Below are positions 26,035 through 33,705 of a stretch of 48,063 nucleotides of DNA, piece after piece. The DNA comes from a virus: positions 1-48,063 of IMG/VR virus record IMGVR_UViG_3300037132_000181. The stretch is one strand, 5' to 3'. Numbering within the stretch: position 1 is the first letter of the stretch; every line of letters starts with the position of its first letter. The position numbers were made by a program, and so were the translations under genes. The notes beneath the pieces were generated by a model. It did not search any database and was not told the DNA's origin. It worked only from the letters and a program-made list of their open reading frames with translations.

Positions 26035-26926
26035 TGTTTTTCACCAACTCCACCGGCCCCCAGCGGCCGTCTACTTCCCAATCGCCTGCCCGCAGGCGCG
26101 CCAGTATCTCGCGCGCTTTTTCTCCGCTGCCTTCGTAGAACGGCGCGTACCCGTGCGGGAAAGCGTTTGACTGGATCTTGCACGCAGAAATCCGCTGGCT
26201 ATCAACCTGCGGGTTGAGTACCTTCGCCCACGCCGACAGCGCCTCACCCACAAAATCCAGCGACCATTCGTGGTTGTTCGGAGTGCTGTTTCTCCCGCGC
26301 CTCCCGATGTTCTGGATGTAACTGCTTTTCGTCACCCACCGGGCCCCAGGCCGGTCAAGTGGATGGAACACGTCCAACGTCTTGTTCGGCCGTGGGTAGT
26401 CGCGCCAGTTCTGCTGCCAACCTGCCCACTCTTCGCGGGTCAACGCCCCAATACTGCTGATCGCGTTCACCTCCACGTCGCCATCTTCCCGCACAGTCCA
26501 ATGGTTTTGGCTGTACCCCGAGCGGTAGACCGACCATGCCCGTGCCCCTGGGTGCCGATCAATAAGGTATTGCAACTGGACAAGCCACTCCGGGTGGTAG
26601 ATGAAGTCGTCGCAAATCAGCATGGCGTGGCTCACGTCGGGAAAGAGTTCAAACACCCGCCCATACCCATACGCCGCCGCGGCGTCCACGCCACCCATTT
26701 CTTCCGGCTCCGTCTCGATGGCCACATCGAATTGCGGGTAGGTGTGCGGCTCGTAGACTTCAGGCACGGGATAATCCGGATTGCCTGGCTTCACCACGAC
26801 ACAAAGCGCCGGCTTGGCGTCCAGACCAACCACCGAGGTCCGCGCGAGCGACGCCAGCGACCGGAGCGCCCATTCTTGGCGGTCCTTGCCATCGGTGTAC
26901 GAGAGTAGCAACAGCCCGATTCTCAT
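26027..26926 (-). CDS. GT-A-type glycosyltransferase-like protein, 299 aa
   Basis: The N-terminus (MRIGLLLLSYTDGKDR) and the region around residues 95-120 (SHAMLICDDFIYHPEW) resemble nucleotide-sugar glycosyltransferases of the GT-A fold, with the acidic CDD pair in the place of a DxD metal site. The remainder is mixed alpha/beta. ATGA overlap links it to the preceding transferase. It may add sugars to virion or host surface components. The donor and acceptor cannot be told from sequence. Confidence 0.55.
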   Translation of the reverse strand: MRIGLLLLSYTDGKDRQEWALRSLASLARTSVVGLDAKPALCVVVKPGNPDYPVPEVYEPHTYPQFDVAIETEPEEMGGVDAAAAYGYGRVFELFPDVSHAMLICDDFIYHPEWLVQLQYLIDRHPGARAWSVYRSGYSQNHWTVREDGDVEVNAISSIGALTREEWAGWQQNWRDYPRPNKTLDVFHPLDRPGARWVTKSSYIQNIGRRGRNSTPNNHEWSLDFVGEALSAWAKVLNPQVDSQRISACKIQSNAFPHGYAPFYEGSGEKAREILARLRAGDWEVDGRWGPVELVKNNA

Positions 26927-27600
26927 AAGTGTTCAACCCAAGTCTTTGGGTCCAAAAAGATTTTGTATCCGTGCTCGCGGGCATTCTGGCAAAAACCAAC
27001 GATCGCTTGATCTTCCGGCAAAAAATGCGCCACGCGCGCCACGTCTGCCTTCATCACCAGACATGAACCGGCTGAACTGATTGGGTACAGGCCCGTTGGA
27101 CTCTTGTCGATGAGGCAGTAGTGGAAGGGGAAGTTGGGGCCGAAGCACACACCGTCAATTCCCCTTAAACCCCATGAATCATAGTGCCTTCCTTGGTAAA
27201 TGCACATCGGCGCGACTACGTCCACTTCGGGCCGTTCAAGGTGGCCCATCAACGCCAGGATGGCGCCCGGCACCCAGCGCAGGTCCGCCTCGATGTACAC
27301 GAACACGTCGAATGACGCATCGATCCGCGCCAGTACGTGTTCCCACGTCCAAGACGACTGCCGGAACCTTGCCGGGTCGCCCACCGAACCGAATGCCGGC
27401 CCGCCATGGCTTGCCTGGCTCACCGCACCGTTGAATCGCGCCCGCAGGCGTTCGTACGTGGCGTCCTTCGAGTCGCCCTCGACAATTATCGGGTGAAAAG
27501 AATGTTCCGGCGCCGCGGCCGCCAGCGCAGCGATTTGGTCGGCATGGCGATCGACGTAAGACTCCCCGTCACGGACTATTGAGCCGATGGCGATCTTCAT
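26923..27600 (-). CDS. glycosyltransferase, Anp1/GT62-like, 225 aa
   Basis: The ATG at 27600 overlaps the GT9 gene stop as ATGA. The N-terminus is MKIAIGSIVRDGES. Around residues 100-145 there is a FVYIEADLRWVPGAIL segment followed by CIYQGRHYDSWGLRG, closely resembling Anp1/GT62-type transferases where an acidic pair binds metal and nucleotide sugar and a DSW-type motif follows. The C-terminus has HFLPEDQAIVGFC, like the acceptor side of these enzymes. Family placement comes from pattern recognition, not a search. Confidence 0.65.
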   Translation of the reverse strand: MKIAIGSIVRDGESYVDRHADQIAALAAAAPEHSFHPIIVEGDSKDATYERLRARFNGAVSQASHGGPAFGSVGDPARFRQSSWTWEHVLARIDASFDVFVYIEADLRWVPGAILALMGHLERPEVDVVAPMCIYQGRHYDSWGLRGIDGVCFGPNFPFHYCLIDKSPTGLYPISSAGSCLVMKADVARVAHFLPEDQAIVGFCQNAREHGYKIFLDPKTWVEHL

Positions 27601-28862
27601 GCCATCACCTCTTCCGCCCACAATGCGCGGTCTTTCACCCACGCCCCCAACTCTTCCATGAGGCGGTCGACCACCGGCTTGAAGCTGACTGGTTCTTGGT
27701 TCCTGAATAGCCGCACACTGGGGTACCACGACGACCTGTCCTGTTCGCGCCAGAATTTCCAGTCACTGCCGAGGGGTGTGAATACCCAAGTGGGACGCCC
27801 CATTGCCGCGGCAAGGTGGAACACGCTTGAATCGGCACTGATCACCAAGTCCAGTCCCGCCACGACGCGCGCCGTATCGAGCCACGTCTCGCACCCATCT
27901 AGGCCGCTCACGCACCAGTCAGGCGTCTCGCCTTTCACCAAGCTGATCCAATCCACTGGCAGCGTCTTTAACGGCGCAAGGTGCTCGTCCTGAATTCCCC
28001 GCATCTTGCGGTACACACTCAGCATCTCGCCGGCTTTCCATGCAATTCCGACGCGGGGACGTTCGCCCGCCGGACGGGGTGCAACTTGCACCTGAATGTA
28101 TGGTGCGTCCATGCCCAGCGGGACCCAATCGACTTCCGGCCGGCACTTCCGCAACTCCCACATAACCGACCACAGTGGCACCTGGTAGTCAAACTGGCTC
28201 GCATCCACCCCATCGGCTTCTGACATGAATCGGTCGATCCAAGGATGGTGGGCCAGCAGACTCTCCTGCGACTTGAAGGCATGGAACGTGACGTGCGCTC
28301 CCAACTCCTTCAGTGGACGAAGGTACCGCAGCAGCCAGAAGATGTCGCCAAACCCACCTTCCCGCAGCACGAGGATTTTCTTTCCGCTCAACTCCTCGCC
28401 GCGCCAGACCGCCAAGTTGGGCACGTACACCGCGCTCCGCTTGCCGAGCCGTGCAGCCTCCCAAATGACCGGTGTGATCTCGTATTTCCGCTCGCGCAGC
28501 AACGCAGTCGCCAGTGCGTACTGCGTATTCTCGTTGCTCGACCACGCGGTCGCCGTCACAAAATGCCGCAGGGCCGCATCAAATTGACCCGTCTCCTCAT
28601 AGACCAGCCCGAGGTTGTGGTTGACCGGCGCCATGTTGGGTCCCAACTCAAGCGCCGTTCGCAGCGCCGTTATGGCCTCGTCGTAATGCCCCAGGTACTT
28701 GTGGCAGATTCCAAGGTTATTCCAGTGGCCCCAGTTTTTCGGTTCCCGCGCCACGTCCCCCTGAATGTACGGCAGCGCCTCGATGGGGTACCCACCATTC
28801 AGGATGGTTTCGCCCAGCGTCAGCTTCTGCTGCCCGAATTCCGCGCCGATCATGAACGGCAT
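27597..28862 (-). CDS. TPR-GT9 (heptosyltransferase-like) protein, 421 aa
   Basis: ATG at 28862 with GGGGGATTG ahead. Residues about 25-120 contain tetratricopeptide-like helices (WNNLGICHKYLGHYDEAI, then NHNLGLVYEETGQFDAAL). Residues about 155-400 form a GT-B glycosyltransferase of family 9: GKKILVLREGGFGDIFW at the N-lobe, and a C-lobe with ISADSSVFHLAAAMGRPT, the nucleotide-sugar site of heptosyltransferases. TPR-GT9 fusions are widespread in bacteria, so the gene may have been captured from a host. It is the first gene after the capsid-operon terminator and is coupled to two more transferases. Confidence 0.85.
   Translation of the reverse strand: MPFMIGAEFGQQKLTLGETILNGGYPIEALPYIQGDVAREPKNWGHWNNLGICHKYLGHYDEAITALRTALELGPNMAPVNHNLGLVYEETGQFDAALRHFVTATAWSSNENTQYALATALLRERKYEITPVIWEAARLGKRSAVYVPNLAVWRGEELSGKKILVLREGGFGDIFWLLRYLRPLKELGAHVTFHAFKSQESLLAHHPWIDRFMSEADGVDASQFDYQVPLWSVMWELRKCRPEVDWVPLGMDAPYIQVQVAPRPAGERPRVGIAWKAGEMLSVYRKMRGIQDEHLAPLKTLPVDWISLVKGETPDWCVSGLDGCETWLDTARVVAGLDLVISADSSVFHLAAAMGRPTWVFTPLGSDWKFWREQDRSSWYPSVRLFRNQEPVSFKPVVDRLMEELGAWVKDRALWAEEVMA
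28078..28092. repeat. palindrome copy inside the GT9 coding region
   Basis: GGTGCAACTTGCACC is a full-consensus copy within the GT9 gene, encoding Gln-Val-Gln-Val-Ala-Pro in a linker before the C-lobe. Together with the copy at 25638 it shows the motif is tolerated within genes. Confidence 0.75.
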
Positions 28863-28876
28863 CAATCCCCCTTATA

Positions 28877-28911
28877 TGAAAACGCCCCTGCGGGGGGCTC
28901 CACAAGGGCGT
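28877..28911 (-). terminator. strong rho-independent terminator after capsid genes
   Basis: A 12-bp stem (28882-28893 with 28900-28911) of ACGCCC and complement plus an inner GU-containing continuation encloses a six-base loop, then TTTTC on the minus strand. It separates the head operon from the glycosyltransferase genes. The next start lies 15 bases beyond the T run. Confidence 0.9.
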
Positions 28912-28942
28912 ATCCTAACATAATTTTTACCAGCAACAAGCG

Positions 28943-29434
28943 TCAGTATCCGATGGACATCATCCGAGCGACGATGGTCGCGACGTTCGTTCCGGCCGTC
29001 ACCTCAGCGAGCGCTGTTTGGCCCGTCGCCCCCAGGTTCAGCGTGATGCCAAAAGTCGCAGCGGGAATGATCTGCGTCCCGATGGCACCCGTCGTGCCGA
29101 GCACCCCAGCGTTGCCCGAGGTCGGAGTGATTTGCAGGGGCGCTCCACTGGCCGCCTGGCTACCGAGCACCGTTACGGTCGGGGTGGCCGTGGGAGTTAC
29201 CGACGCACCCGTCAAGAGTTGCAACTTGCTGGTGACCGTATTCCAGAACGGAGAATACCCCAAGCCCGCGGTCGTACCACCAACAGGGTAAGATGCAATA
29301 ATGGTTTGCAAGGGGATGATGCCAACCAAGCTGTACCCCCCTAAAGGGTAACTCGTGTCGAACGTGACGTCGTCCACGGTGACATAGAATGCCCCCATAT
29401 CGCCGCGAACGATATTCTTCGCAGTTGCAGCCAT
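28943..29434 (-). CDS. structural protein, 163 aa, decoration/capsid-region
   Basis: A Thr/Gly/Ala/Val-rich beta protein with an N-terminal NIVRGDMGAFYVTVDD segment, which is how several phage head- or tail-tube-associated proteins begin, followed by repeated hydrophobic-Gly strands. It is directly downstream of the 196-residue structural protein and upstream of the terminator. Capsid decoration or tail-tube-like protein are both possible; the neighbours favour a head-associated part. Confidence 0.5.
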   Translation of the reverse strand: MAATAKNIVRGDMGAFYVTVDDVTFDTSYPLGGYSLVGIIPLQTIIASYPVGGTTAGLGYSPFWNTVTSKLQLLTGASVTPTATPTVTVLGSQAASGAPLQITPTSGNAGVLGTTGAIGTQIIPAATFGITLNLGATGQTALAEVTAGTNVATIVARMMSIGY

Positions 29435-29446
29435 GATGTCCTCTCT

Positions 29447-30037
29447 TTACGGCAATCCGGCAGTGCCCATGATGAGGCAGCTTGCCGTGGGCGTCTGCAC
29501 AGCGGAGGTAACCACCGCGTACAGCGTGGTGACCGCCTCGGGGTTCGCCACCGCCGTTCCCACTCCCACACGCACCCAAACATCGTTCGTGGGCGCCGAA
29601 CCGACAGCGTTCGACAACACCAGCTTGTCGCCAGCCGCCGCGCTGGACGGAATCTGCACGCCCGTCATGTACCCGCCGCAGCACAGCCAACCGTAAGGGG
29701 TTGCCGTTCCGAGCAGCGCGTTGATTGCGACCCCAGCCGCCGACTGAATGGCTGAGTTGGTCGATACGACATACGTCACGGCACTCGCTACCGTGTCCGT
29801 GGCGGTGGTGCGCGCCACGCTGTTCCAGTACATCGGCACGCCCGCGGCAATCGCCGTCAGGTTCGCCGTGTTGACGTACACGAATGACGTCATGTTGCCG
29901 GAAATATCCTGCACGAAGATCTTACTGCCAGGATTGTTCGCCGGCGACGCATCCGCCACCGAACTGAGCAGGTCGCCCAGCGCGTTCGCACCCAAAAACT
30001 GGCGGGTCAGTATCCGTTGAATGAAAAAATTCGACAT
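29447..30037 (-). CDS. structural protein, 196 aa, head-associated
   Basis: Residues 1-45 carry a helical MSNFFIQRILTRQFLGANAL patch; the rest is Ala/Val/Thr/Gly-rich beta strands, often Ala-Ala pairs. It is the first gene after the major capsid protein, in the place where head-decoration or head-completion genes are commonly found. No precise family is recognised. Confidence 0.5.
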   Translation of the reverse strand: MSNFFIQRILTRQFLGANALGDLLSSVADASPANNPGSKIFVQDISGNMTSFVYVNTANLTAIAAGVPMYWNSVARTTATDTVASAVTYVVSTNSAIQSAAGVAINALLGTATPYGWLCCGGYMTGVQIPSSAAAGDKLVLSNAVGSAPTNDVWVRVGVGTAVANPEAVTTLYAVVTSAVQTPTASCLIMGTAGLP

Positions 30038-30128
30038 GTTGCTCTCCCTTGGCCTTCATCAGGCCTGAGACTGTGTTTCTACGGCTGGATCGCTGCCGCT
30101 CGTTCTGGCACTTCTGCAAGCTGGCATA

Positions 30129-30183
30129 AGGCTACAAATCTTACTTTATTTTGTAGCCTATGTATTACGGATTTTGTCCGTAA
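30129..30183 (-). other. two tandem hairpins after the capsid gene
   Basis: Hairpin A (30165-30183) has stem TTACGGA/TCCGTAA. Hairpin B (30129-30159) has stem AGGCTACAAA/TTTGTAGCCT with a ten-base loop. Both lie in the only sizeable gap of the head operon, between the major capsid protein and the next structural gene. Neither is followed by a strong T run, so they look more like mRNA-processing or stabilising structures than full terminators. The region is also AT-rich compared with its surroundings. Confidence 0.6.
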
Positions 30184-30198
30184 GTTATTGAAAACATG

Positions 30199-31248
30199 TC
30201 AGCTAGTCGCGCCATACAGACGGAAACCCACACGAGGAATTGGGTAAGAACAATTTCCGAAGAAAACCACCTGTCCCAGCACGTCGCCCACGGTGATTTG
30301 GTCCGTCTTGAATCCGGTGAATCCGAAGCGGCCCAGCGCCCGGCGGCTCACCCACAGGTGCAGGATGTCGCTGTCGAATCCGAAAAGACTTCCGCTGGGG
30401 CACAGGTTGTCGGCGACGTATTCCACCCCGGCGTGCATGACGGCCTTGAATCCGAGCTTGGCCATGGGCGCGTCTTCGCTGGTAAAGCGCGTCAGTGGCT
30501 GAATCTTGTTGAGCAGGTACATGAAGACGTCGAAGCCCATGGCGATCGTGTCCACGCTTTGGGGCTGGAAGAACGTCTTGCCGATGGCGATGTTGATGTT
30601 GGACAGGGTGATCGCGCCTGCGAGGTTAAGCAGGTAGGCGTTGCCACCACCAACCGTGCCGGCTGCCGGCCCGATGTTGGTGCGCGTCTGTCCGCCGACC
30701 GTCAGTACCTGAGTGCCATCGTCCAGCCACTGCGACAGGCCATCCACGTAGTTGTTGGTCGTGTCTTGGGTGACGGGATCGAGGAAGCTGAAGAAGCCGG
30801 TGGAACTGTAAGCGCTGTAGTCCGCCCCGACCGTGGCGTTCTGCTGCCCGGTGAAGTACATCGACGCGCCCAGCACCTCGCCAATGGCCGCATCAGCTTC
30901 TGCCAGGCGCGCTTCTGCCAGACTGAGTGCCGACTCGTTGCCATCGTTCCGCAGGCCATCGAAGGCCAGCAATGGGACGTTGGCATAGTACAGCTTCGGG
31001 TTGACCACGAAGGCCATTTCGGGATCGCTGTAGTCCGCGGTCACCGTGCCGCCGCGCTGGATGGCGCCAGCCGGCAGCCGCTTGAAGACGGCGGGTTCCT
31101 GAATCGCAAGGCCCGAGAAGTCTCGGAAGCCTTTCTTGCGGGCGATGGTCGTGAGCAGCATCGATTTGCCGTACACGATGTTCCGCAACTTCGGCTGGAT
31201 GAAGTTGACCGCCATCGAGCTAATGCCGGGATAATTTGGTGCAGCCAT
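30199..31248 (-). CDS. major capsid protein, HK97-fold-like, 349 aa
   Basis: The main building block of the head. It has an N-terminal helical arm (about residues 1-45), then mixed alpha/beta regions, and a C-terminal beta domain with VVFFGNCSYPIPRVGFRLYG (about 325-344). Length fits HK97-type capsid proteins, and the position directly after a scaffold-like gene and before decoration-like genes is canonical. No protease gene is visible, so maturation may rely on scaffold exit rather than a dedicated prohead protease. GGAG is well placed before the ATG and a palindrome lies about 40 bases upstream. Confidence 0.85.
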   Translation of the reverse strand: MAAPNYPGISSMAVNFIQPKLRNIVYGKSMLLTTIARKKGFRDFSGLAIQEPAVFKRLPAGAIQRGGTVTADYSDPEMAFVVNPKLYYANVPLLAFDGLRNDGNESALSLAEARLAEADAAIGEVLGASMYFTGQQNATVGADYSAYSSTGFFSFLDPVTQDTTNNYVDGLSQWLDDGTQVLTVGGQTRTNIGPAAGTVGGGNAYLLNLAGAITLSNINIAIGKTFFQPQSVDTIAMGFDVFMYLLNKIQPLTRFTSEDAPMAKLGFKAVMHAGVEYVADNLCPSGSLFGFDSDILHLWVSRRALGRFGFTGFKTDQITVGDVLGQVVFFGNCSYPIPRVGFRLYGATS

Positions 31249-31286
31249 GTTCGTCTCTCCTCGTTGGCGGTCGCCCGCCTCATCTC

Positions 31287-31304
31287 AGGTGCAACGTTGC
31301 ACCT
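31287..31304. repeat. junction palindrome, longest perfect copy (18 bases)
   Basis: AGGTGCAACGTTGCACCT is a perfect even palindrome. It overlaps the TAG stop of the scaffold gene (31303-31305) and lies upstream of the major capsid protein, the most abundantly needed product. Confidence 0.85.
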
Positions 31305-32181
31305 ACATCGCCGATCTGGATGTTGGGCTACCCCACACACCGTCTGCTTCCTGCTTTTGCAGCAACTTGCTCGCTTCACGCGCCAGCGCCCCATCCGAAG
31401 GGTTATATGCCTGCGGATTGACGCCTGCCATGTCGGGCTTGTCCTGCGGGGGAACCATGGGAGCGTACGCCCCCGAACCGCTTTCCTCCGGGTTGTACGC
31501 CCGGGTGTCCGCTTCCGCCCGGCCCAAACGAATACCTTCCTCTTTGGCCTTGGCCACTTCAGCGGCGTGCGCAGCAGCCTGAGCCTCACGGTCTGCGGTT
31601 GCTTTCTTGCCAGCAGCTTCCGCAGTCAGCGCGGAATAGGCTTGGTTGACCCCGCCAAAGCGGGTGACAGCCTCAGAAAACTGGCCGGCTGGAATGTCCA
31701 AGCCGTATTCGCGCCGAGCTCGCGACGTGCTTTCGACGATTTCGATTGCCATCGGCAGGCTGCCAAAATTGACTTGCTGGGTAGCCTGTGCGACGGCTTC
31801 CCTCACGATGGCCTGCCGGTCGGAAGCACTCAAAAATTCTGTTCGCAACGCGGGAATCATGTCTTTCGGATCGATGGCCGTCTTCCCATCGCCTTCAAGC
31901 TGTTTGCGCAGCGTGACTGCCGCCTGAGCCTCGGGCTCCAAGGTGGCCACCTTTTCGCGCAGCGTCTTCAATTCGTTCTCGATAGCGGGCTTTTTCTTCG
32001 CATCGAACTCGCGCCAGCCGTTCGCGACCGTGCGGTCAACAAGTTCATTGCTCCTGAGTTGCGCTTCGAGCGCATCCAGGCGCGCCTTGTCGGCGGTGTA
32101 ACTGGAAACTGTTTGGTCGAGGACCGCCCTTGCTTCGGGATCCTGAATCAACGCGAGTGCTTCGGCCAATGTTTTCGACAT
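31303..32181 (-). CDS. putative capsid scaffolding protein, 292 aa
   Basis: Ala/Glu/Lys/Arg-rich, mostly helical, with coiled-coil character at about residues 25-110 and 175-215. It sits immediately upstream of the major capsid gene, the usual place for a scaffold. The C-terminal end (about 252-277) contains a GVNPQAYNPSDGALA motif that recurs at the end of another protein (37244-37825). Scaffold C-termini often bind the capsid, so this motif may be a docking peptide. AGGAG precedes the ATG. Confidence 0.65.
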   Translation of the reverse strand: MSKTLAEALALIQDPEARAVLDQTVSSYTADKARLDALEAQLRSNELVDRTVANGWREFDAKKKPAIENELKTLREKVATLEPEAQAAVTLRKQLEGDGKTAIDPKDMIPALRTEFLSASDRQAIVREAVAQATQQVNFGSLPMAIEIVESTSRARREYGLDIPAGQFSEAVTRFGGVNQAYSALTAEAAGKKATADREAQAAAHAAEVAKAKEEGIRLGRAEADTRAYNPEESGSGAYAPMVPPQDKPDMAGVNPQAYNPSDGALAREASKLLQKQEADGVWGSPTSRSAM

Positions 32182-32189
32182 GTCAGCTC

Positions 32190-32549
32190 CTATGTAGCTT
32201 CCGGCGTCTCAGGTGCCGGGCTCTCTGCCGCCATTTGCGGCGGTGGGGGGACCGCGCCCTGTGGAGCGGTTGGACCCGGCGTCCCACCACCCTTTAAGGT
32301 CTGTATCCCTTGCATAATCATTGCGAGTCCCTGATCCATCTTATCCGCTGCGTCGGGTTTCGTCTGGCGTACGGCCTTTGATAGCGCCATCACAGACTGC
32401 AAGCCCGTCTTAAACCGCTCGACAAGTTGCCCAATCTGCGGGTTCGCACCACTAACTGCCGTGCCGACCGGGTTGGGTTTCGGTGCGCCGCCGGGAGGTG
32501 CTCCGGGTGGGCCTTGTGCGGGAGTGGGAGGAAACGCTTGTGTGGCCAT
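32190..32549 (-). CDS. Pro/Gly-rich hypothetical, 119 aa
   Basis: The first 35 residues are Pro/Gly/Ala-rich, followed by a helical middle (IGQLVERFKTGLQSVMALSK, about 39-58), then another Pro/Gly-rich tail. It overlaps the stop of the upstream 98-residue gene. Disordered ends around a single helical patch suggest a small head-morphogenesis or scaffold-partner protein. Function is inferred from context. Confidence 0.45.
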   Translation of the reverse strand: MATQAFPPTPAQGPPGAPPGGAPKPNPVGTAVSGANPQIGQLVERFKTGLQSVMALSKAVRQTKPDAADKMDQGLAMIMQGIQTLKGGGTPGPTAPQGAVPPPPQMAAESPAPETPEAT

Positions 32550-32845
32550 TATTCCTCAAAGGCTTTCGGCAAGTTGATGATGTGGCCCGTTGTGCCGGAG
32601 TAAGTCGCGCGCGCGCCCTCACCCATGGGCAGGTCGGTGGTGGCGGTCAATTCAACTTTCTTGCCGCCCGGAAATGCGTCATCAGCCTCGTAGGTCATGT
32701 GGGCGTCTGTATCCACGCTGATCACGCCATCGAGTTGCGTATCGCCCTTGCCCGTCGGGAACTGCGACCCCCACTTCTGGCCCTCATGTTCGACGTTCGC
32801 CACACCATCCAGATCGTATGCCTTGGGGTCTTTTGTGAATCCCAT
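32549..32845 (-). CDS. hypothetical, possible head decoration, 98 aa
   Basis: Beta-rich with Gly, Asp and Thr (YSGTTGHIINLP near the end). GAGAGG lies five bases before the ATG. It lies between the hairpin-rich leader and the scaffold operon. A small beta protein here could be a head-associated part. Not recognised. Confidence 0.4.
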   Translation of the reverse strand: MGFTKDPKAYDLDGVANVEHEGQKWGSQFPTGKGDTQLDGVISVDTDAHMTYEADDAFPGGKKVELTATTDLPMGEGARATYSGTTGHIINLPKAFEE

Positions 32846-33050
32846 TGGAACCTCTCGTTGTTAATAGGTTGGGAGGGGAACTCGTCGCCCCCCTCCCCCG
32901 CGAAACCCGACTCCCGGGGAGTACACCCGATCATTTGGGTAACTCTGGGGGAGGATGTTTTAGCGGGCTTTACCGGGCCGATGAACGCGTTTCTTTGCCA
33001 TGTGGCGCACCTCCTTTAAAGTTCCCGCCGAGGCGGGTCGTACAAACTTG
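32846..33050 (-). promoter_or_regulatory. hairpin-rich leader before the scaffold/capsid operon
   Basis: This gap of about 200 bases contains several inverted repeats: CCCGCC/GGCGGG (33024-33037), ACTCC/GGAGT (32910-32922) and an eight-base stem GGGAGGGG/CCCCTCCC (32871-32878 with 32890-32897). AAAGGAGG lies between the first hairpin and a 13-codon reading frame. The layout resembles an attenuator or translational-control leader; the capsid genes follow. Confidence 0.45.
32960..33001 (-). CDS. 13-aa basic peptide with strong Shine-Dalgarno (candidate)
   Basis: ATG at 33001 is preceded by AAAGGAGGTGCGCCAC, an excellent Shine-Dalgarno at normal spacing. The product MAKKRVHRPGKAR is strongly basic and stops at TAA, after which the leader hairpins follow. 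It could be a leader peptide controlling the capsid operon or a packaged basic peptide. It is short, so the evidence is the ribosome-binding site, not the protein. Confidence 0.45.
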   Translation of the reverse strand: MAKKRVHRPGKAR

Positions 33051-33197
33051 TTAGCGGACAGCCTTCACGCGGACCGACTTGCGGCCCCCACCGGACTTCT
33101 TGCCAATGGGTCGGATTCCGATAGGCCTGCTGCCGAAATAACCGTGCCGCGAGTCACCCTGATCGACCATGCGGTTCGTAGGCTTGGTTCTCTTCAT
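33051..33197 (-). CDS. small basic protein, 48 aa, NRMVDQG motif
   Basis: ATG at 33197 overlaps the stop of the preceding small gene as ATGA and is preceded by an AAGGGG-type site. It is Lys/Arg/Gly-rich and contains NRMVDQG...GYFGS at residues about 8-22, which recurs in the zinc-ribbon protein at 36187. The function is unknown; the motif suggests a common binding partner. Confidence 0.55.
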   Translation of the reverse strand: MKRTKPTNRMVDQGDSRHGYFGSRPIGIRPIGKKSGGGRKSVRVKAVR

Positions 33198-33358
33198 GTT
33201 CGTTTCCCCTTCCGGCGGGCTGCACTGATTCCGGCTGCTACCGCTCGCTTTTGGCACTGTCGGTACGAAGCTTTCCGACCAGTCCCGAACTTTCCCGACT
33301 CTTTGCAGCGCTCGCTCAATTCGCGAATATTGGATGAAGCGTTTCGTCCGAGCGGCAA
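33194..33358 (-). CDS. small basic protein, 54 aa, TTG start (candidate)
   Basis: The frame opens with TTG at 33358, four bases after the upstream stop, and ends in an ATGA overlap with the 48-residue gene, which strongly supports translation. The product is Arg/Lys/Ala-rich (SGKFGTGRKASYRQCQKRAV) and ends ARRKGKRT. Its style resembles small basic DUF6496-type proteins, but that is a loose impression. Confidence 0.5.
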   Translation of the reverse strand: MPLGRNASSNIRELSERCKESGKFGTGRKASYRQCQKRAVAAGISAARRKGKRT

Positions 33359-33361
33359 TCG

Positions 33362-33580
33362 TCAGTCCCTCGTCTTCCCCCGAAACCCCTTGCGCTTTCC
33401 GCCCTTGCGCTTACCCTCTTCCATCGCATTCCGCGCATGCTCGAGGTGCTTCATGGCGTGCTTCATGCGGCCAGAATCGGCCCTGATTTCTGCTGCGTCG
33501 CGCAAAACCTCTGAATCCCGGCGGCCACGGTTCGCCTGCCTCTCTTCATCCATTCCCGGACTTGTCGGCATGTCGCACAT
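33362..33580 (-). CDS. charged small protein, 72 aa
   Basis: Mostly charged helix with HAMKHLEHARNAMEEG, then a Lys/Arg/Gly-rich basic tail (GKRKGGKRKGF). Its ATG directly follows the T run of a terminator and no good Shine-Dalgarno is visible, so translation is uncertain. It could bind nucleic acid. A second frame over part of this DNA is also open but shorter and less convincing. Confidence 0.4.
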   Translation of the reverse strand: MCDMPTSPGMDEERQANRGRRDSEVLRDAAEIRADSGRMKHAMKHLEHARNAMEEGKRKGGKRKGFRGKTRD

Positions 33581-33623
33581 AAAAAGCGAAAGCCTCGCGC
33601 CACCATTCCTGGTGACCGAGGCT
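33581..33623 (-). terminator. rho-independent terminator after the portal operon
   Basis: Stem AGCCTCG/CGAGGCT (33591-33597 with 33617-33623), with an inner CACCA/TGGTG stem, is followed by TTCGCTTTTT on the minus strand. It closes the transcript covering the portal and the 82-residue gene, just before the small basic genes. Confidence 0.85.
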
Positions 33624-33705
33624 CATTTGGAAGCTTCCCGGGTTTCAATCTTCAATCTTCGTCTTACTTCCTACCTTTTTACTTTCACACTGTCAAGGGA
33701 AATCT

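Noticed and set aside
30090-30125. TGGCAC element resembling a sigma-54 -24 box
   Set aside because: The spacing to the GC of the -12 box is 11 bases rather than 10, and the strand is wrong for the genes. No sigma-54 regulator is in view.
30196-32334. Long open frame on the plus strand (about 710 codons)
   Set aside because: It is antisense to the capsid and scaffold genes, which have clear family or compositional support and good Shine-Dalgarno sites. Its own product is Arg/Gly/Val/His-rich with no plausible fold, typical of a shadow frame at high G+C.
33463-33648. Alternative minus-strand frame overlapping the 72-residue gene
   Set aside because: It has no start site with a good Shine-Dalgarno and only one Cys pair. 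The 72-residue frame better fits the downstream coupling.
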